A stretch of DNA of 6,163 bases from Soehngenia sp035406565 (lineage in GTDB: Bacteria > Bacillota > Clostridia > Tissierellales > Tissierellaceae): assembly GCA_035406565.1 (NCBI GenBank), contig DAONLG010000087.1:1-6163 (forward strand). Direction: 5' to 3'. Each line of letters begins with the position of its first letter. The stretch's first letter is position 1. The notes under the pieces are model-generated. The model was not told where the DNA came from and searched no databases. It was given only the letters and a program-made list of their open reading frames with translations. Position numbers and translations under genes: made by a program. Shown here in pieces: positions 1 to 6,016 of this stretch.

Positions 1-651
1 TTTTGCTGCACCAGTAGTAGTTGGTATTATATTTTCAGCTGCAGCTCTTGCTCTTCTTGGGTCTTTGTGGAATTTATCATGAACTTGTTGGTCATTTGTA
101 TATGCATGAACTGTAGTCATCAGTCCCTTTTTAATCCCTAAATTGTTTAAGATGACCTTTGCAATTGGTGCTAAACAATTTGTTGTACATGAAGCATTTG
201 AAATTATATTGTGTTTAGCTGGATCATATTTGTCATCATTAACTCCTAAAACAATGGTTATGTCTTCGCCTTCAGTTGGTGCAGTTATTACTAACTTTTT
301 AGCTCCAGCTTGTAAGTGTTTCTCAAAATCTTCTCTTTTCTTGAATACTCCAGTGGAGTCAATGGCAATATCTACGCCTAACTCACCCCATGGTAACTTA
401 GAAGGATCTTTCTCTGCAACTACTTTAATCTTTTTACCATTGATGATAATTCCTTCTTCATAAGTCTCAACTGTACCATTGAATTTACCATAGATACTAT
501 CATATTTGAAAAGATGAGCCATTTGCTCAATTGAACCACCTATTTCATTAATTGCAACGATGTCAAAAGAATCAGTATTGCTTTCTGCCCATGCTCTAGT
601 TACATCTCTACCAATTCTCCCAAATCCACTTAAACCTACTTTTAATGCCAT
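1..651 (-). CDS. gapA: Glyceraldehyde-3-phosphate dehydrogenase, N-terminal 217 residues (cut by window edge)
   Basis: This is the cytosolic glycolytic enzyme that oxidises glyceraldehyde 3-phosphate with NAD and phosphate to 1,3-bisphosphoglycerate. I translated the minus strand from the ATG at 651-649. It shows the Rossmann motif GFGRIGR (residues 9-15), the active-site SNASCTTNC with catalytic Cys155, and the catalytic His182 in TVHAYTNDQ. The stretch RRARAAAENIIPTTTGAAK lies just before the edge. About 120 C-terminal residues lie outside the window, since the family is usually about 335 long. The start is set by an AAGGAGGAG site 5 nt upstream and by the family N-terminus. It follows cggR with a 12-nt gap, so the two are surely co-transcribed and likely under CggR control. 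One oddity is that the loop after the second beta strand reads INEIGG (34-39), where NAD enzymes commonly have NDL. Identity is very secure; cofactor preference is not shown. Confidence 0.97.
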   Translation of the reverse strand, partial: MALKVGLSGFGRIGRDVTRAWAESNTDSFDIVAINEIGGSIEQMAHLFKYDSIYGKFNGTVETYEEGIIINGKKIKVVAEKDPSKLPWGELGVDIAIDSTGVFKKREDFEKHLQAGAKKLVITAPTEGEDITIVLGVNDDKYDPAKHNIISNASCTTNCLAPIAKVILNNLGIKKGLMTTVHAYTNDQQVHDKFHKDPRRARAAAENIIPTTTGAAK

Positions 652-656
652 ATTAA

Positions 657-665
657 CTCCTCCTT
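657..665 (-). promoter_or_regulatory. Ribosome binding site of gapA, overlapping the cggR stop
   Basis: AAGGAGGAG on the minus strand lies 5 nt before the gapA ATG. Its first bases are shared with the TAA stop codon of cggR at 666-664. This overlap suggests that ribosomes finishing cggR help start gapA. The strength of the site fits the much higher demand for GapA than for its repressor. Confidence 0.85.
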
Positions 666-1656
666 AAATATTTTTTAAAATTATTTTTTTTGCTACTGCT
701 TCATCAATAACCAAGGTGATATCTTTTCTTAGTGTTGAAATAGCCATAATTGCTTCAGCTNNNNNNNNNNATGTCAATCCTGCTGATCCATATTCTAAAA
801 TGTCATTGCCTTCAATATCAAAAAAATGTCCAAATGCCTCTGCTACAGCATGCTTTTCTTCTAAAAACCGTATATTGTCATCAGATAAATTCCTTCTCTT
901 CGCCATAACATCAGCTCTTCCAATGCCAAATACAAATATGTCAATCATTTCTATTAAGTCAAGTGCATCTTTTATTTCCTTATTCTTACTTGCGATCTCA
1001 TTTACATCTTGTCCTAAACTATCTGGAATGTACAAAAGCTTATAATTAGCACCAATATTGTGCGCTAATTTAGAAGCTACAGTATTAGCTTGTGTTTTTA
1101 AATCAGTGCCCAATCCTCCTCTTGCTGGAATGACAGTCACATCCTTAAACTCTTTCTTAGAGAAAGCCTGTTCCGAAACTGCTAACATTGTATGTCCTCC
1201 TGTGACTCCAACGATTGAATTTAATTCTAGATTGCTAACCAGGACATCAGAAGCAGTTTTAGCAAGATCTTTAAGAGTAAATTCACTCAAAGATGAATTT
1301 CCTGAAACTACATAACAATCTTTTACACCTAAAATAGCGGATACTTCTTTTGAGAGCTCAGGCTTTATCATTATTTTCTTAAATAAATCAGATAACTCAA
1401 ATAATACATTTTCGCCCTCATCTGTAACATACATACCCATATTTTTTATGTCTAATAAATTATGTTTGACTAAATTTTCAACTTCTGTCCTTATATTTCT
1501 TTCTGACATTCCTAACTTCATTGACAATAATCTTCTGCCAATTGGTTGATTGTTTTTAATTTCTCTCAATATCATATACCTTTTTTCAAATAATTCTAAT
1601 GCTTCCGGTATAATGACCTTAATCACATCAAAAGTATCTAATGGGACCACCTCCAT
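664..1656 (-). CDS. cggR: Central glycolytic genes regulator CggR (SorC/DeoR-type repressor), interrupted by an N run
   Basis: This DNA-binding repressor of the gapA operon is known in Bacillus subtilis to release DNA when fructose-1,6-bisphosphate binds. The N-terminal winged helix lies at about residues 25-82, with the family-typical QPIGRR (37-42) and a GMSERNIRTEV recognition region. The rest is the SorC-type sugar-phosphate-binding domain, with VTGGHTM (151-157), ARGGLG (178-183), GIGRAD (244-249) and HAVAEAFGHFFD (269-280). Ten unread bases fall at residues 296-299, and about 15 further residues, including the usual glycine-rich AGG segment, seem to be missing there. The ATG is the only in-frame ATG near the right length, but it has no good site upstream, while a strong GGAGGTGG lies just inside the gene. 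The start is therefore less certain than the identity. The gene sits between its own operator and gapA. Confidence 0.93.
   Translation of the reverse strand: MEVVPLDTFDVIKVIIPEALELFEKRYMILREIKNNQPIGRRLLSMKLGMSERNIRTEVENLVKHNLLDIKNMGMYVTDEGENVLFELSDLFKKIMIKPELSKEVSAILGVKDCYVVSGNSSLSEFTLKDLAKTASDVLVSNLELNSIVGVTGGHTMLAVSEQAFSKKEFKDVTVIPARGGLGTDLKTQANTVASKLAHNIGANYKLLYIPDSLGQDVNEIASKNKEIKDALDLIEMIDIFVFGIGRADVMAKRRNLSDDNIRFLEEKHAVAEAFGHFFDIEGNDILEYGSAGLTXXXXAEAIMAISTLRKDITLVIDEAVAKKIILKNI
761..770. other. Run of 10 N (sequence gap) inside cggR
   Basis: Ten undetermined bases lie in the C-terminal part of cggR. With exactly ten bases the reading frame continues on both sides. The flanks GSAGLT and AEAIMAIS, however, are closer together than in the CggR family as I remember it. 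The run probably stands for a scaffold gap of arbitrary stated length and not for ten real bases. Confidence 0.9.
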
Positions 1657-1660
1657 ATAT

Positions 1661-1697
1661 GGGCAATATTTGTCCCTTAGTTTTATATTTTGTCCCG
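1661..1697 (-). promoter_or_regulatory. CggR operator: two GGGAC repeats 20 bp apart
   Basis: On the minus strand, CGGGAC (1697-1692) and AGGGAC (1677-1672) occur with exactly 20 bp between equivalent bases. The known B. subtilis operator, recalled as CGGGAC-N6-TGTC-N4-CGGGAC-N6-TGTC, has the same period. The second repeat is followed after six bases by TGCC, close to TGTC; the first is followed by TAAA and is degenerate there. The site lies about 20-55 nt downstream of the predicted transcription start and before the cggR ATG, as in B. subtilis, where bound CggR blocks the elongating polymerase. This implies autoregulation of cggR and control of gapA by sugar phosphate. Confidence 0.82.
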
Positions 1698-1722
1698 CTA
1701 TTTATAAAAAATTTACATACAT

Positions 1723-1751
1723 ATTATACCCAACTATTCATAATATATCAA
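1723..1751 (-). promoter_or_regulatory. Sigma-A promoter of the cggR-gapA operon
   Basis: On the minus strand the -35 box is TTGATA (1751-1746, five of six consensus bases) and the -10 box is TATAAT (1728-1723, perfect), with a 17-bp spacer. The expected transcript start is near 1716, giving a leader of about 60 nt that holds the GGGAC repeats. The promoter begins only 11 bp beyond the rpoN stop codon. Confidence 0.85.
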
Positions 1752-1762
1752 GCCATTATAGA

Positions 1763-3124
1763 TTAAAATCTTTTTCTCAATTTCGAAGATGGGATTTTTA
1801 ACTCTTCTCTGTATTTCGCAACTGTTCTTCGTGACAGTGAAATCCCCATTTGCTCTAATTTATCAGATATTTGCTGATCGCTTAACGGATTTTTTGAATC
1901 TTCCTTTTCTATTATTTCTTTAATAGTATTTTTTACAGTATCAGATGAAATCAACCCCTCATTTGCTTTAATAGCTTGTGAGAAAAAATATTTTAATTCG
2001 TAAATTCCCTTAGACGTCTGTATGTATTTGCCATTTGTAGCTCTTGAAACAGTTGACTCATGCATTTTAATGTCATCTGCAACATCTTTTAAAGTTAATG
2101 GTTTTAAATACCCTTCTCCTTTTTCAAAAAAATCAATTTGAAATTTAACTATAGATTCAATTACCTTAGTTAATGTCTGTTTTCTCTGCTCAATACTTTT
2201 TATTATCCAAACAGCAGAATTTAATTTTTCTTGTAAAAATTGACTTGTTGTCTCATCTGAATTTTTAATCAATTCTTTATAAAAATTATTTATATTTAAT
2301 TTAGGAATAGTTATTTCATTTATCAAAACAACATATTCGCCATCTATTTTTTCTACTTTAGCATCAGGGATAATATATTTTATTTCTTCACTATTCCCAG
2401 CAAAAGATCTCCCTGGTTTTGGTTCAAGTGATTTTATTTCATCAGCGTATCTTTGAGCTTCCTCAACATCTATATTTAGCTCTGATGCAATCTTTGATAA
2501 TTTATTTAATGCGATGTCTTCCAAATAATTTTCAACTATTTTAATTATCAATAAATCTTTTCTGTCCCTCAATTGAAGTAACAAGCATTCCTGTAAATTT
2601 CTTGCACCTACGCCTACAGGCTCAAACGTTTGAACTACACCAAGCATTATTTCTACTTCAGCTTCTGAAACACCCAGCACTTTCGCTAACTCTTCAGTGC
2701 TTTCTGTCAAATAACCATTACTATCTATATTCTGAATAATATATTCTGCAATCTTATACTCCCTTTGTCCTACGCTAACCATTGATAATTGCTCTAAGAG
2801 AAATTCTTTCAAAGTTTGCGAGGGCGTAAAAAAATTCTCAAATGTAATAGACTTTTCATCTTTATTTATTTCCTGCTTATAACTAATATCATCGTAATTT
2901 TCAATGTATTCTTTCCAATCTATTTGGTCAAACTCGTCAATTATTTCTTGTGGCTCTTCTATTACATCTTCGTACTCTAACAAAGGATTTTCTTCTATTT
3001 CTCTTAAAATATATTCTTGTAATTCTAAACTGGTATATTGAAGCAATTGAATTGCTTGCCTTAATTCAGGAGTCATTATTAATTTTTGGCTTTGTTCTAA
3101 AGTTAACTCATAATTAAGTTTCAA
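1763..3124 (-). CDS. rpoN: RNA polymerase sigma-54 factor
   Basis: This alternative sigma factor directs core RNA polymerase to -24/-12 promoters and needs an AAA+ activator to melt DNA. Region I (residues 1-50) holds the glutamine- and leucine-rich LEQSQKLIMTPELRQAIQLL and ENPLLEYED. Residues 51-85 form the acidic linker, and residues 95-290 are the core-binding domain. A helix-turn-helix spans about 343-375 (LKDVADDIKMHESTVSRATN). The RpoN box SRRTVAKYRE (431-440) differs from the canonical ARRTVAKYRE only at its first residue. At 453 residues it is complete. The start is a TTG, chosen because AGGAGGTGA lies 5 nt upstream and the protein begins as the family does. It has its own promoter, lies between a terminator and cggR, and has no terminator after it, so its transcript may continue into cggR-gapA. 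No activator gene is visible, so its targets cannot be told from this window. Confidence 0.97.
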   Translation of the reverse strand: MKLNYELTLEQSQKLIMTPELRQAIQLLQYTSLELQEYILREIEENPLLEYEDVIEEPQEIIDEFDQIDWKEYIENYDDISYKQEINKDEKSITFENFFTPSQTLKEFLLEQLSMVSVGQREYKIAEYIIQNIDSNGYLTESTEELAKVLGVSEAEVEIMLGVVQTFEPVGVGARNLQECLLLQLRDRKDLLIIKIVENYLEDIALNKLSKIASELNIDVEEAQRYADEIKSLEPKPGRSFAGNSEEIKYIIPDAKVEKIDGEYVVLINEITIPKLNINNFYKELIKNSDETTSQFLQEKLNSAVWIIKSIEQRKQTLTKVIESIVKFQIDFFEKGEGYLKPLTLKDVADDIKMHESTVSRATNGKYIQTSKGIYELKYFFSQAIKANEGLISSDTVKNTIKEIIEKEDSKNPLSDQQISDKLEQMGISLSRRTVAKYREELKIPSSKLRKRF

Positions 3125-3129
3125 TTACT

Positions 3130-3138
3130 TCACCTCCT
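3130..3138 (-). promoter_or_regulatory. Ribosome binding site fixing the TTG start of rpoN
   Basis: AGGAGGTGA on the minus strand is a near-perfect complement to the 16S rRNA tail. It ends 5 nt before the TTG at 3124-3122. It decides the start, as no ATG is close by in this frame. Confidence 0.88.
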
Positions 3139-3151
3139 CTTGTATGCTTCT

Positions 3152-3180
3152 ATTATATCAAATTTTTGTGATACAAACAA
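3152..3180 (-). promoter_or_regulatory. Vegetative promoter of rpoN with extended -10
   Basis: On the minus strand the -10 box is TATAAT (3157-3152), preceded by TGA so that it forms an extended -10 (TGn). The weak -35 is TTGTTT (3180-3175), at a 17-bp spacing. The -35 element coincides with the T-rich tail of the grd terminator. The expected transcript starts near 3145 and has a leader of about 20 nt with little besides the ribosome binding site. Confidence 0.78.
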
Positions 3181-3211
3181 AAAAACTTAAGGTCTTAGAC
3201 CTTAAGTTTTT
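3175..3211 (-). terminator. Intrinsic terminator of the grd operon
   Basis: Bases 3181-3194 and 3198-3211 are perfectly complementary, giving a 14-bp stem with a 3-base loop. On the minus strand the 3' arm runs into a seven-T tract followed by GTTTG. The stem starts on the second base of the grdD stop codon (TAA, 3212-3210), so there is no spacer after the gene. This marks the end of the glycine reductase transcript and insulates rpoN. Confidence 0.92.
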
Positions 3212-4391
3212 AACAATCTTCAGCTTTCTTAACATTGTATCCTGATTTAGCTAATACATTTATAGCTTGTTTCAAATTTCTTTCGTTTACCATTACTATT
3301 GGTCCTGTGCATCCCATACCTGATTCTGCATATATTTGATTTTCCCAAAGCACGCTAACAGCATCATCAAGTTCCATTATGTCAATTCCATCTATTGTAC
3401 CAGTTACAACTTCTTTTTCTGGCATTTTTACAACTTTGCTTTCTTCTTTTTTCACTGATTCTTTATTTAGAGATTTTAGTACTTCCTTGAATTTTGCTTT
3501 ATTTGCATTTTCAAATTCATTTTTTGCCACATCAAATACTTTTCCTTTTACTAAATCTGCTGCATAACTGATCGCATTAGCTATTACAGGAGAACCAGAT
3601 GCTCTTGATATGATTAATATTAGTCTATTATAGTCTTCTCCTATTCCAGGACCATAACCATAACCTAATGCCTCATAGCTGCCTCCTGTTGTATATGAGG
3701 AGAAAACTTTCATCAATATATTCCCTGTTAATGTGTCTGTGACCATCACATCTGGTGTACCAGCTAATAAATCATTGCCTCTCATTACGCACCCACCATC
3801 AGCTCTTGTAGACTCAGTCAAGTTTATATCATACCCATTGGATATGAGTTCTTTAAAAATTCTCTCCACTTGTCTTGCGCCATCTACATTAAGAATCCCA
3901 ACTGTCGGATTTTTAACACCCATGGCTTTAGCAGAAATAATTCCATAAATACCATTTTTAACCATTGCCTCAACTCTATTTGATGAAGATGTCCCAGTTG
4001 TTGTAGCTATGAACATTTCTTTGCCTTTTCCAGGGGTTATGACACGTCCAACTGTAGAGACTCCAATTGGGAAGCTATAGTGCATTGTAACACAGGAGCT
4101 TATCTCTTTATTATCGAGCATTTCCTCCATCTTTTTATAGCCTTCCTCTTCATTTTCTACTATAACTTGAGTTAGTTCAGATTCAACTTTTGGGCCTATC
4201 AATACAACTTCAATTGAACTATTTCTTTTTTGAGCTAATTCTGCACCTTTAACAACATTTAAAATCCCATGCTCACTGCCTAAAGTAGTTATACCAACTC
4301 TTATCTTTTCTCCATATTCTCCTGTTTCTAGAGTGTCAGCAATGTCATTGAATATCTTTGCTACTGTTTTCTTGATATTATCTGATTGCAC
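3210..4391 (-). CDS. grdD: Glycine reductase protein C, GrdD subunit (acetyl transfer to phosphate)
   Basis: This is the smaller subunit of protein C of glycine reductase. In the pathway, the carboxymethyl-selenoether on protein A is reduced to ketene/acetyl, taken up as an acetyl thioester by protein C and released by phosphate as acetyl phosphate. The fold belongs to the PlsX phosphate acyltransferase family, with PTVGILNVD (162-170) and a phosphate-loop-like LTGNILMK (221-228). Cys361 in SGMGCTGP matches the acetyl-carrying thiol described as Cys359 in Eubacterium acidaminophilum GrdD, and Cys100 matches its Cys98. The length of 393 residues is usual for the family. The start is a GTG, supported by GGGGTGA 4 nt upstream and the family N-terminus (KIFNDIADTLETG); the ATG at 4393 is out of frame. 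It starts 10 nt after the grdC stop, so the two are translationally coupled. A Lys/Glu-rich linker (about 290-330) joins the PlsX-like body to the Cys361 tail. Confidence 0.96.
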   Translation of the reverse strand: MQSDNIKKTVAKIFNDIADTLETGEYGEKIRVGITTLGSEHGILNVVKGAELAQKRNSSIEVVLIGPKVESELTQVIVENEEEGYKKMEEMLDNKEISSCVTMHYSFPIGVSTVGRVITPGKGKEMFIATTTGTSSSNRVEAMVKNGIYGIISAKAMGVKNPTVGILNVDGARQVERIFKELISNGYDINLTESTRADGGCVMRGNDLLAGTPDVMVTDTLTGNILMKVFSSYTTGGSYEALGYGYGPGIGEDYNRLILIISRASGSPVIANAISYAADLVKGKVFDVAKNEFENANKAKFKEVLKSLNKESVKKEESKVVKMPEKEVVTGTIDGIDIMELDDAVSVLWENQIYAESGMGCTGPIVMVNERNLKQAINVLAKSGYNVKKAEDC

Positions 4392-4395
4392 ATAA

Positions 4396-4402
4396 TCACC
4401 CC
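4396..4402 (-). promoter_or_regulatory. Ribosome binding site of grdD, overlapping the grdC stop
   Basis: GGGGTGA on the minus strand shares its first G with the TAG stop of grdC and lies 4 nt before the GTG start of grdD. It sets the GTG as start and suggests translational coupling, which would help keep the two subunits in equal amounts. Confidence 0.82.
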
Positions 4403-5940
4403 TATTCTTCTAAAAGGTGTGCTGCAAAGTCTCTCATAGCTTCTGCTACAAAGCTTCTGATTTCTTCTTCTGAAATACCTTTGCTTTCTTCTTTTCTACC
4501 ATCATTCTTTTCTATTACAATTGATACTCCATCAAATAAATTTGTCATTCTTCCTAAGAATAAACTTCCTTTACCGATTATCATTGCCTTATTTACTTTA
4601 CCTGATTTGATGTCATCTATTGCAAAACCAACATATGGAACCCCTGAAGGTATATGCCCTTGAGTTGGTGCCCAGCCTTCCATGCCGTGTTTTTCAATAA
4701 ATTCATTTATTTGAGTTCTTTCTAGCTCTCCTCTTTTTACTCCTAAAGCCGCAATCATTTTATAATTTGCATTAGGCACATCTCCAGCTCCAGCAGGTTT
4801 TGTGATATCAGGGTTTTGCATTTCTACAGAGTATTTATCTATATCTGTAATCTTTAAATTTCCTCTGTCAAGTGGTGCGGTAACTAGTGATGTTATTACT
4901 GCTTGTGGTGATGAACCAGTCCCTACTGTGTGTCTACCTACTAAGTCATTTCTTAGAATTGGGCTTTCTCCATCGTTTTCGCTTACTAATACGGCAAATC
5001 CACCTACTACATCTTCTAATATTGGCAATCCCTTCTTAACATGGTCTTTTCCATTCATTCCCAATTTAGCAGTTGAACCGCCTGATACTACTAGTACATT
5101 TTTAAATGTATTAGCTCCTACTAAAGATGCAGCAGAAATTAATGCATGTGTTGGAGCAGCACAAAATCCTCTAACATCAGAGCCTGAAGCGTTGTTTAGA
5201 CCTGCAAATTCTGCAATTGCTTTTGCAAAGTTTCCTCCACCTCTTTGGTTCATGTCCCCACAAGCTTCTTCAGAACATTCAATTACATACTCTATATCAT
5301 TAGGATCTATATTTGTCTTATCAATCAAATGAAGAGCTGCTAGTACTGCAGATGCTTTTGAAACTAGGTTTTCAAAAATAACATGTGCACTTAAATTCTG
5401 ATCAATGTCATGGGCTCTTTTTACACATCCAACTATATTGTTATCTAAATATAGCGGTTCTGCTTCTTGCTCATTAATTAATTTATTAATATCGTTTAAT
5501 TCTTCTCCATCTTTAAGCCTTGATACTAATTCATCACTTATTAATGGGTGATTTGATAGCTTTTCTTTAACTATTTTTGTAAATTCCTTAGACAATTTAA
5601 CTAGATCGAATACATCAACGATTTTCATCAATCCAATAAACTCATCTTCTGGCATAATTTCACCAAATTTTCCATTTCTGGTAGCATCTTCAACAGGTTT
5701 ATCAACCCATGGCTGTGGTACAGATTTAAGATCTACTGGTGTTTTGTTCCCAATATAAACTTGATTTGGTAAATATTTTACTGCTTCTTCATAAGTTCTT
5801 AAACTATTTCTTAAATTTTTAAGATACTCTGAATTTGGATTTAATATTTTTTCTGTAGTTTGTGTTGTTCCATTGTGAACAACCATATCTGGTGCATGAA
5901 CCAATATATAGCTTGCACCTTTAATAACTGCATTACTCAA
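4402..5940 (-). CDS. grdC: Glycine reductase protein C, GrdC subunit (FabH-like)
   Basis: This is the larger subunit of protein C, which works with GrdD in forming the acetyl thioester that phosphate splits to acetyl phosphate. It resembles the thiolase/FabH superfamily. The segment SDVRGFCAAPTHALISAASL aligns with the FabH nucleophile region, making Cys260 the likely counterpart of its active-site cysteine. TQGHIPSGVPYVG (His429) sits where FabH has its catalytic His motif. CSEEACGD (222-229) is a further Cys pair. I place the start at the TTG at 5940-5938, giving 512 residues beginning MSNAVIKGASYILVHAPDMV, as in other GrdC proteins. The GGGGGTGA site 5 nt upstream supports this, and a frame opening at TTG 5955 would place that site inside the gene. 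It lies 76 nt after grdB and 10 nt before grdD in one operon. The call rests on recognised family sequence; the residue roles are inferred from FabH. Confidence 0.95.
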   Translation of the reverse strand: MSNAVIKGASYILVHAPDMVVHNGTTQTTEKILNPNSEYLKNLRNSLRTYEEAVKYLPNQVYIGNKTPVDLKSVPQPWVDKPVEDATRNGKFGEIMPEDEFIGLMKIVDVFDLVKLSKEFTKIVKEKLSNHPLISDELVSRLKDGEELNDINKLINEQEAEPLYLDNNIVGCVKRAHDIDQNLSAHVIFENLVSKASAVLAALHLIDKTNIDPNDIEYVIECSEEACGDMNQRGGGNFAKAIAEFAGLNNASGSDVRGFCAAPTHALISAASLVGANTFKNVLVVSGGSTAKLGMNGKDHVKKGLPILEDVVGGFAVLVSENDGESPILRNDLVGRHTVGTGSSPQAVITSLVTAPLDRGNLKITDIDKYSVEMQNPDITKPAGAGDVPNANYKMIAALGVKRGELERTQINEFIEKHGMEGWAPTQGHIPSGVPYVGFAIDDIKSGKVNKAMIIGKGSLFLGRMTNLFDGVSIVIEKNDGRKEESKGISEEEIRSFVAEAMRDFAAHLLEE

Positions 5941-5945
5941 AAGAG

Positions 5946-5953
5946 TCACCCCC
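5946..5953 (-). promoter_or_regulatory. Ribosome binding site fixing the TTG start of grdC
   Basis: GGGGGTGA on the minus strand lies 5 nt before the TTG at 5940. It rules out the longer frame opening at 5955, which would have no site. Its GGGTGA core recurs in the palindrome just upstream and in the grdD site. Confidence 0.82.
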
Positions 5954-5971
5954 AAAAATTCTTTGTATTTT

Positions 5972-6001
5972 AGAAAAGGGTGATATATATCACCCTTTTC
6001 T
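5972..6001 (-). repeat. 30-bp perfect palindrome in the grdB-grdC gap (RNA hairpin)
   Basis: The sequence from AGAAAAGGGTGATA to its mirror complement is a perfect 30-bp inverted repeat centred at 5986.5. In RNA it would form a stem of about 13 bp closed by a small AU loop, starting 15 nt after the grdB stop. No T-run follows the 3' arm (AAAATACAAAG comes next); only the arm's own CCCTTTTCT offers four Us. It is thus more likely a processing or stabilising hairpin, or a partial attenuator, than a full terminator. Its GGGTGA core is the same as in the grdC site, so its 3' arm could also pair with that site. Confidence 0.85.
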
Positions 6002-6016
6002 TGATACTATTTAGTT

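Noticed and set aside
143..463. Plus-strand open frame of 106 codons
   Set aside because: It lies wholly antisense to gapA, whose conserved motifs prove the minus strand codes; it has no binding site and no recognisable protein.
1735..1770. Terminator after rpoN
   Set aside because: Only a 5-bp AT-rich hairpin (AGATT/AATCT) around the stop is present, with no T tract; it is too weak to call.
4802..5332. Plus-strand open frame of 176 codons, the longest opposite-strand frame
   Set aside because: It is a mirror of the grdC frame in a region with clear GrdC motifs, with Ser/Pro/Phe-rich low-information translation and no ribosome binding site.
3210..5940. grdC and grdD as fatty acid synthesis genes (fabH, plsX)
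   Set aside because: The length of 512 residues, the Cys361 tail in GrdD, the family-specific N-termini and the neighbouring grdB all point to glycine reductase.
5941..5955. Five-codon longer start of grdC at TTG 5955
   Set aside because: The strong site GGGGGTGA would be inside the coding region, and GrdC proteins begin at the MSNAV-type N-terminus that follows.
5972..6001. Palindrome as a full terminator ending the grd transcript after grdB
   Set aside because: No T-run follows on the coding strand, and grdC-grdD need to be expressed with grdB; no promoter is evident in the 76-nt gap.
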